DNA from: Polynucleobacter tropicus
Lineage (GTDB): Bacteria; Pseudomonadota; Gammaproteobacteria; Burkholderiales; Burkholderiaceae
Direction: 5' to 3'
DNA length: 64,000 bases
Assembly: GCF_013307225.1 (NCBI RefSeq)
Contig: NZ_CP028942.1
Coordinates: 124,001-188,000 of the forward strand
The notes under the pieces were generated by a model. It had not been told where the DNA came from. It worked only from the letters and a program-made list of their open reading frames with translations, and did no database searches. Positions 59,325 to 64,000 of the stretch are shown here, in pieces; the first letter of the stretch is position 1; each line of letters opens with the position of its first letter. The translations under genes were made by a program, and so were the position numbers.

Positions 59325-60260
59325 ATGTCTAAAGTCTCTGAGCTAGTTTTTGCACCAGAATGGGATCAACCCGTTCGTTATATTGAACGCACTCGGAGCT
59401 ATTACTTGGGCTTGGGTTACGACAATCCATATGTGTGGGCACACTACACCGAGGTTCCATTCAGCCCCCTCAAAAAACCGCTAAATCAATCAGTTCTGGC
59501 GTTAATTACAACCGCAGTTCCATATGACCCCCAGAAAGGTGATCAAGGGCCTGGCGCGGCTTATAACGCTGCAGCAAAATTTTATAAGCCGTATCAATAC
59601 TCTATCGATACAGATGCTGATCTTCGTATTGCGCACGTTGGTATTGATCGCAAAAATGCCAATATGGAAGATAGTCGTTGCTGGTTTCCTTTAGAGGCTG
59701 CTAAGCAGGCAAAAATTGAGGGCAGAATTGCTTCTCTGGCGCCACATTTTTATGGCCTCCCTACTAATAGAAGTCAGCGACATACTTTGGAGATAGATGC
59801 ACCCATGATTTTGGAAATGTTGCGTGCTGATCATGTGGATGTTGCGGTATTAATTCCAAATTGCCCTATTTGTCATCAGAGTCAAAGTTTGTTGGCAAGA
59901 TTTTTGGAGGCAGAAGGAATTTCCACGGTTGTCATGGGTGCAGCGAAAGATATCGTGGAGTATTGCGGCGTACCTAGATTTTTATTTAGCGATTTCCCGC
60001 TGGGGAATGCTGCTGCAAAACCGCATGACGCTTCATCTAGACAGCTCAATTTTGAGTTGGCTTTGCGTCTTTTGGAATCCGCGCCAGCACCTAGAACAAC
60101 CGTGCAATCCCCTTTGGTTTGGTCGTCTGATCCAGGTTGGAAATTGGATTATTCAAATCTTGAGCGACTCTCAAAAGAGGAGGCTGCGCGACTGCGTGAG
60201 GAGGCTGAGCGGGCTCGCATTACTGCTCGTGAACTACGTATGAATAGCGTTGGGTCTTAA
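59325..60260 (+). CDS. Glycine reductase B (GrdB)-like protein
   Basis: A 311-residue protein resembling the short proteobacterial members of the glycine/sarcosine/betaine reductase selenoprotein B family. Seen features are VLALITTAVPY near residue 57, an acidic DSRCWFPLEAAKQAKIEGRI segment, and a CPIC motif at 180-183 in the place where clostridial enzymes carry redox-active selenocysteine or cysteine. The last 30 residues form a charged Glu/Arg helix. No other glycine reductase subunit is present, so it cannot act as in clostridia. Function is unknown. Confidence 0.65.
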   Translation: MSKVSELVFAPEWDQPVRYIERTRSYYLGLGYDNPYVWAHYTEVPFSPLKKPLNQSVLALITTAVPYDPQKGDQGPGAAYNAAAKFYKPYQYSIDTDADLRIAHVGIDRKNANMEDSRCWFPLEAAKQAKIEGRIASLAPHFYGLPTNRSQRHTLEIDAPMILEMLRADHVDVAVLIPNCPICHQSQSLLARFLEAEGISTVVMGAAKDIVEYCGVPRFLFSDFPLGNAAAKPHDASSRQLNFELALRLLESAPAPRTTVQSPLVWSSDPGWKLDYSNLERLSKEEAARLREEAERARITARELRMNSVGS

Positions 60261-61261
60261 GTTTGTCTAGCGAGTGAGTAGACACAGAGATCACGTAGGG
60301 CAGTAGTTGCTTCATTGCTTGGAAAATCCTGAATACATTCCAAGGCTAAGTCCGCTTCACGCTTAGCGGCAGCTTGTGTGTAATCAAGCGCTCCAGAATT
60401 TTGTACTGCACTTAAGATTTGCGCAAACACGTCTTCTGGTAGATCTTGGTTTTGCTCTATGGCTGCGCGTACTAAGAGTTGCTCTGTATTTGTGCCATTC
60501 TCAAGAAGGTAGATGAGCGGCAATGTTGGTTTGCCTTCCCTTAAATCATCGCCGGCATTCTTGCCCATTTGAGCTGCATTAGCGGTGTAGTCCAACAAGT
60601 CATCCATGAGTTGAAAGGCGGTGCCAATGTGCCTGCCAAACGCTGCTGCTTGCTCTCGCTGCGTATCACTGGCTTGAGCCAAAATAGCGCCAAGTTCGGT
60701 TGATGCTTCAAACAGTTTGGCGGTTTTGTAACGAATCACCTGCAGATAGCTTGCTTCATCTACTTCAGGATCATTCATGTTGAGCAATTGCAATACTTCG
60801 CCCTCGGCAATCGTATTGGTTGCGTCCGACAGAATTTGCATGACTCGAAGATCGTTCGGGCCAACCATCATCTGGAAAGCTCTGGAATACAAAAAATCAC
60901 CCACTAAAACGCTAGCCGCGTTGCCGAAGGCGGCATTGGCGGTTTCACGACCTCTTCTGAGGGTGGACTCATCAACTACATCGTCATGCAAGAGGGTGGC
61001 TGTGTGGATAAATTCAACCACGGCAGCCATTTCTAGGGTGTGGGGGGTAGGCTTGCCATTGGCCAAAGCTTTGGCAATTAACATCAGCAGAGCTGGCCTT
61101 ACCCGCTTCCCACCCGCTTGGATGATGTAGGTGGAAATTTGGTCAATGAGGGCCACTTTTGAGGCCAAACGGTCGCGAATTACCTGATCTAAGTCCTTGA
61201 ATTCTAAGGAAATTGGTGCCAGGATTTGGCTTAGGTCATTGGTTTTGACAGTGCTCGTCAT
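60257..61261 (-). CDS. ispB: Polyprenyl (octaprenyl) diphosphate synthase
   Basis: Trans-prenyltransferase making the ubiquinone side chain, 334 residues. The two Asp-rich motifs are DDVVD (93-97) and DDLLD (220-224); GGKRVRP and GDDLREGKPTLPLI are further signatures. The position divergent from rplU-rpmA is the same as in many proteobacteria. The start of the gene contains the -35 box of the rplU promoter. The chain length (C40) is inferred from context, not read from sequence. Confidence 0.95.
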   Translation of the reverse strand: MTSTVKTNDLSQILAPISLEFKDLDQVIRDRLASKVALIDQISTYIIQAGGKRVRPALLMLIAKALANGKPTPHTLEMAAVVEFIHTATLLHDDVVDESTLRRGRETANAAFGNAASVLVGDFLYSRAFQMMVGPNDLRVMQILSDATNTIAEGEVLQLLNMNDPEVDEASYLQVIRYKTAKLFEASTELGAILAQASDTQREQAAAFGRHIGTAFQLMDDLLDYTANAAQMGKNAGDDLREGKPTLPLIYLLENGTNTEQLLVRAAIEQNQDLPEDVFAQILSAVQNSGALDYTQAAAKREADLALECIQDFPSNEATTALRDLCVYSLARQT

Positions 61262-61273
61262 GCAAGATATAAT
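61245..61273 (+). promoter_or_regulatory. Perfect-consensus sigma-70 promoter of rplU-rpmA
   Basis: TTGACA (61245-61250), 17 bases, TATAAT (61268-61273). The -35 lies inside the first codons of divergent ispB. Transcription should start near 61280. Confidence 0.88.
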
Positions 61274-61280
61274 AATCGGC

Positions 61281-61307
61281 TTAGCTTATCCAGGGTGGAT
61301 TAGCTTA
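61281..61307 (+). promoter_or_regulatory. Leader hairpin of the rplU transcript
   Basis: TTAGCTTATCC and GGATTAGCTTA pair at nine of eleven positions around a five-base loop AGGGT, right at the expected 5' end of the mRNA. It may be a ribosomal-protein autoregulation site or just stabilise the end. Confidence 0.4.
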
Positions 61308-61336
61308 AATGTAGATATTAATTGAGGTTTCAAACC

Positions 61337-61648
61337 ATGTACGCGGTCATAAAAACCGGTGGCAAACAGTATAAAGTTGCTGCTGGCGAAAAATTGAAAA
61401 TAGAACAGATACCAGCGGAAATCGGCAGCGAAATCACTCTTGACCAAGTCCTCGCCGTTGGCGAAGGCGCTTCACTGAAATTAGGTGATCCATTGGTTAA
61501 TGGTGCAGCTGTGATGGCCACTGTCGTCTCCCAAGGACGTCACGATAAAGTGACAATCTTTAAGATGCGCCGTCGCAAGCATTATCAAAAGCACCAAGGC
61601 CATCGTCAGAATTTCACTGAAATTTTGATCAACACGATTAAAGCCTAA
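61337..61648 (+). CDS. rplU: 50S ribosomal protein L21
   Basis: 103-residue L21 of the large ribosomal subunit, contacting 23S rRNA. The start [14 protein letters not shown] is characteristic and selects ATG 61337 over a TTG five codons earlier. The C-terminus has the basic stretch [15 protein letters not shown]. It is first in a two-gene operon with rpmA, 19 bases apart. Confidence 0.98.
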   Translation: MYAVIKTGGKQYKVAAGEKLKIEQIPAEIGSEITLDQVLAVGEGASLKLGDPLVNGAAVMATVVSQGRHDKVTIFKMRRRKHYQKHQGHRQNFTEILINTIKA

Positions 61649-61667
61649 TTCAGAGTAGGAGAAAGAT

Positions 61668-61928
61668 ATGGCACAGAAAAAAGGCGGCGGCTCAACACGA
61701 AATGGCCGCGACTCAGAATCGAAACGCCTAGGCGTTAAGGTATACGGCGGCGAGCAGATCAATGCTGGCAGCATCATTGTTCGTCAACGTGGCACACGTG
61801 TTCATCCAGGTGCTAACGTTGGTATTGGTAAAGATCACACTTTGTTCGCCTTAATTGACGGTCAAGTGGAATTTGGCGTTAAGGGTGCTTTGAAGAAGGC
61901 CCAAGTTTCAGTTTTGCCTCGTTCATAA
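61668..61928 (+). CDS. rpmA: 50S ribosomal protein L27
   Basis: 86-residue L27, whose N-terminus reaches the peptidyl transferase centre. It begins [16 protein letters not shown] without the cleaved N-terminal extension known from Firmicutes. GGAGAAAG precedes the ATG. Confidence 0.98.
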   Translation: MAQKKGGGSTRNGRDSESKRLGVKVYGGEQINAGSIIVRQRGTRVHPGANVGIGKDHTLFALIDGQVEFGVKGALKKAQVSVLPRS

Positions 61929-61985
61929 GGCGCCTGACTGAGACACGTTTAATTCAGATTTATTCCGAATTTAACTCTTAGGAAC

Positions 61986-62011
61986 AGGCCTCGCTAAGCG
62001 AGGCCTTTTTT
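61986..62011 (+). terminator. Terminator directly before obgE
   Basis: Nine-base perfect stem AGGCCTCGC/GCGAGGCCT with a three-base loop (TAA) followed by T's. The T run ends only five bases before the obgE ATG. Read-through would be needed for obgE to share the rpmA transcript. Confidence 0.88.
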
Positions 62012-62015
62012 ATTC

Positions 62016-63116
62016 ATGAAATTTATAGACGAAGCGCGTATTGAAGTAATAGCCGGCCAAGGTGGCGCCGGAAGCGCCTCTATGCGCCGAGAAAAGTTTA
62101 TCGAGTTTGGTGGCCCTGATGGTGGTGATGGCGGCAAGGGTGGAAGCGTTTGGGCTATTGCCGATCGCAATATCAACACCTTAATTGATTATCGCTATGC
62201 CAAAACGCACACTGCAAAGAATGGTGAGCCTGGGCGTGGTGCGGATTGCTATGGTCGCGCAGGCGATGATATTGAATTGCGTATGCCAGTCGGCACCATC
62301 ATTTCTGATTACGAAACTGGTGAACCAATTGCAGATTTAACAACGCATGGTGAGCGTCTTTGTCTGGCGCAAGGCGGTGTTGGTGGTTGGGGCAATATTC
62401 ACTTTAAGAGTAGTACCAACCGTGCGCCACGTCAAAAAACTAATGGCAAACCTGGCGAGCGTCGCAAGCTAAAGCTGGAGTTAAAGGTATTGGCTGACGT
62501 TGGCCTTTTGGGAATGCCAAATGCAGGTAAATCAACCTTGATTACCGCCGTATCCAATGCGCGCCCCAAAATTGCTGATTATCCATTTACTACTTTGCAT
62601 CCTAATTTAGGTGTGGTGCGTGTAGGTAGTGAGCGTAGTTTTGTGATTGCCGATATTCCAGGTTTGATCGAGGGTGCAGCAGAAGGCGCAGGTTTAGGCC
62701 ATCGTTTCTTGCGTCATTTACAGCGTACTGGTGTGCTTTTGCATTTAGTTGACCTTGCTCCATTTGATGAGAATGTCGACCCAGTAGCAGATGCAAACGC
62801 TATTGTGAATGAGCTACGTAAATATGATGAGTCCCTGGTTGAGAAACCACGCTGGCTTGTATTAAACAAGGTTGACATGATTCCTGAAGAGGATCGTAAA
62901 AAGGTGGTTGCCGACTTTGTGAAAAAGTTTAAATGGAGCGGCCCTGTTTTTGAGATTTCTGCTTTAACAGGTATGGGCTGCGAGAAGCTTTGTTATGCGC
63001 TTCAGGATTATTTGGATTCTGTGCGCCGTGATCGTGATGATGCGGAAGAGCGTGCAGCTGATCCTCGTTATCAAGAGCAAAGTGAAGATAAGAATCAAGA
63101 TAGAGCAACTGATTAA
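62016..63116 (+). CDS. obgE: GTPase ObgE/CgtA
   Basis: Essential ribosome-assembly GTPase, 366 residues. The glycine-rich Obg fold fills residues 1-158 ([15 protein letters not shown] and others), the P-loop GMPNAGKS is at 166-173, and NKVD is the G4 motif. A charged tail of about 30 residues ends the protein. The start MKFIDEA matches the family exactly, yet no free Shine-Dalgarno is present; the nearest is GAGG inside the 3' arm of the terminator hairpin at 61998-62001. Confidence 0.97.
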   Translation: MKFIDEARIEVIAGQGGAGSASMRREKFIEFGGPDGGDGGKGGSVWAIADRNINTLIDYRYAKTHTAKNGEPGRGADCYGRAGDDIELRMPVGTIISDYETGEPIADLTTHGERLCLAQGGVGGWGNIHFKSSTNRAPRQKTNGKPGERRKLKLELKVLADVGLLGMPNAGKSTLITAVSNARPKIADYPFTTLHPNLGVVRVGSERSFVIADIPGLIEGAAEGAGLGHRFLRHLQRTGVLLHLVDLAPFDENVDPVADANAIVNELRKYDESLVEKPRWLVLNKVDMIPEEDRKKVVADFVKKFKWSGPVFEISALTGMGCEKLCYALQDYLDSVRRDRDDAEERAADPRYQEQSEDKNQDRATD

Positions 63117-63149
63117 ATAGATTAAGTACATTAAGCATTTTTATTTGTT

Positions 63150-63932
63150 ATGAACCTCAAGCAAACAAAACGCATTGTTGTCAAAGTGGGATCTAGCCTT
63201 GTTACAAATAATGGCGAAGGTCTTGATCATGCCGCGATTGCGAATTGGGCTGGTCAGATTGCTGAGCTGCTAAAGGCTGGTCATGAAGTATTGATGGTGA
63301 GCTCGGGCGCTATTGCTGAGGGCATGCAACGCCTAGGCTGGACTAAGCGTCCACAAGAGATTCATCAGTTGCAAGCAGCCGCAGCCGTTGGTCAAATGGG
63401 CTTAATACAAGTGTATGAAAGCTGTTTTGCACGCTTCAATTTGCGTAGTGCTCAGATCCTATTAACAAATGCAGACTTGGCGCATGCTGAACGTAATGCA
63501 AATGCTAAAGGCACCTTAGACACATTGTTGAAGCTAGGCGTTGTTCCCATCATTAATGAAAACGATACAGTTGTTACTGACGAAATTAAGTTTGGTGACA
63601 ACGATAGTTTGGCCGCTTTAGTAAGTAATTTGGTTCATGCAGATTTATTGGTTATCTTGACTGACCAAGGTGGTTTATTTACTGCGGATCCACGTCAGAA
63701 TCCCGATGCCACTTTGTTAAGTGATGCTATTGCTGGTGATTCTGCTTTAGAGAAAATGGCTGGTGGCGCTGGTAGCGAACTCAGTAAAGGCGGCATGCTT
63801 ACGAAAGTGTTGGCTGCAAAAATGGCAGCGCAAACAGGAACATCAACCGTGATTGCTTCAGGGCGCGAGCCAAATGTGCTTACTCGCCTTATGGCTGGAG
63901 AGAAGATCGGTACTCGTTTAAGTGCTAAATAG
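63150..63932 (+). CDS. proB: Glutamate 5-kinase without PUA domain
   Basis: First enzyme of proline synthesis, phosphorylating glutamate. The 260-residue amino acid kinase domain is complete ([51 protein letters not shown]). It stops at GTRLSAK, exactly where most bacterial ProB proteins (about 370 residues) go on into a C-terminal PUA domain. The stop is followed by stops in the same frame, so a simple single-base change would not restore the domain in view. PUA-less ProB enzymes are known and active in other bacteria. Confidence 0.93.
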   Translation: MNLKQTKRIVVKVGSSLVTNNGEGLDHAAIANWAGQIAELLKAGHEVLMVSSGAIAEGMQRLGWTKRPQEIHQLQAAAAVGQMGLIQVYESCFARFNLRSAQILLTNADLAHAERNANAKGTLDTLLKLGVVPIINENDTVVTDEIKFGDNDSLAALVSNLVHADLLVILTDQGGLFTADPRQNPDATLLSDAIAGDSALEKMAGGAGSELSKGGMLTKVLAAKMAAQTGTSTVIASGREPNVLTRLMAGEKIGTRLSAK

Positions 63933-64000
63933 TCTATCTAGACCATTTAGCTTTAAGCACCTTTTTATTCGACACCAAACGAGTTGGTTGGTTTGGTTCC
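63933..64000. other. Right end: possible tail of a leftward gene
   Basis: After proB the minus strand has short open tails, one ending with TAA at 63965-63967 and another with TAG at 63934-63936. Either could be the end of a gene beginning outside the window. The piece is too short to choose. Confidence 0.25.

Noticed and set aside
1..64000. tRNA, rRNA, insertion sequences, prophage and CRISPR
   Set aside because: Gaps between genes are short and show no cloverleaf, repeat array, transposase or integrase; nothing to support such features.

Overview
The window reads as one contiguous piece of core chromosome from a free-living betaproteobacterium of the Burkholderiales. Base composition is low for that order (mid-40s % GC by eye, not computed). 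The compact layout, the gene order (complete dcw cluster followed by a peroxiredoxin, lpxC, a DUF721 gene and secA; rplU-rpmA-obgE-proB; rpe-trpE-trpG-trpD-trpC) and the protein sequences fit Polynucleobacter best. The genus is my inference from sequence familiarity, not a search result. I see no rRNA, tRNA, insertion sequence, prophage or CRISPR array.

Layout. 1-5 kb: a GlsB-type membrane protein, uracil-DNA glycosylase, an M61 peptidase with PDZ domain, DsbC and a UbiH-type hydroxylase. 5-7.2 kb: ychF, then a divergent pair made of a winged-helix protein and a membrane protein. 7.2-11.9 kb: leftward rpe-trpEGDC operon. 11.9-15.6 kb: apaG, a candidate 37-residue membrane protein, mltA, an enoyl-CoA hydratase and an M20 amidohydrolase. 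15.7-20.8 kb: biotin genes (bioA-bioF-bioD leftward, bioB rightward), then coq7. 21.0-38.6 kb: the division and cell wall cluster mraZ-rsmH-ftsL-ftsI-murE-murF-mraY-murD-ftsW-murG-murC-ddlB-ftsQ-ftsA-ftsZ, all rightward and mostly with overlapping stop/start codons. 38.6-43.5 kb: peroxiredoxin, lpxC, DUF721 protein, secA. 43.6-48.8 kb: a two-subunit molybdenum hydroxylase, argJ, a DUF815 ATPase and a Nudix hydrolase. 48.8-54.1 kb (leftward): a CorC-like protein, a short PilB/PilC/PilD set, coaE, zapD. 54.2-60.3 kb: alkyltransferase, squalene/phytoene synthase, sodium:solute symporter, ketopantoate reductase-like, FAH-family and glycine-reductase-B-like proteins. 60.3-64 kb: polyprenyl diphosphate synthase, rplU, rpmA, obgE and a short proB.

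How the genes work together. The dcw block makes lipid-linked peptidoglycan precursor and builds the divisome. Downstream lpxC (lipid A) and secA (export) add envelope assembly, and zapD supplies an FtsZ bundling factor. IspB, UbiH and Coq7 belong to ubiquinone synthesis. Most genes are ordinary housekeeping. The points worth a second look are mainly regulatory and architectural: a large stem-loop between ftsZ and the peroxiredoxin gene whose apical loop could pair with that gene's Shine-Dalgarno; a small membrane-protein ORF whose start codon overlaps that of mltA on the other strand; a terminator abutting the obgE start codon; an exact MraZ-type operator; a perfect-consensus sigma-70 promoter for rplU; a ProB without PUA domain; and repeated tail-to-tail gene pairs whose stop codons interlock.
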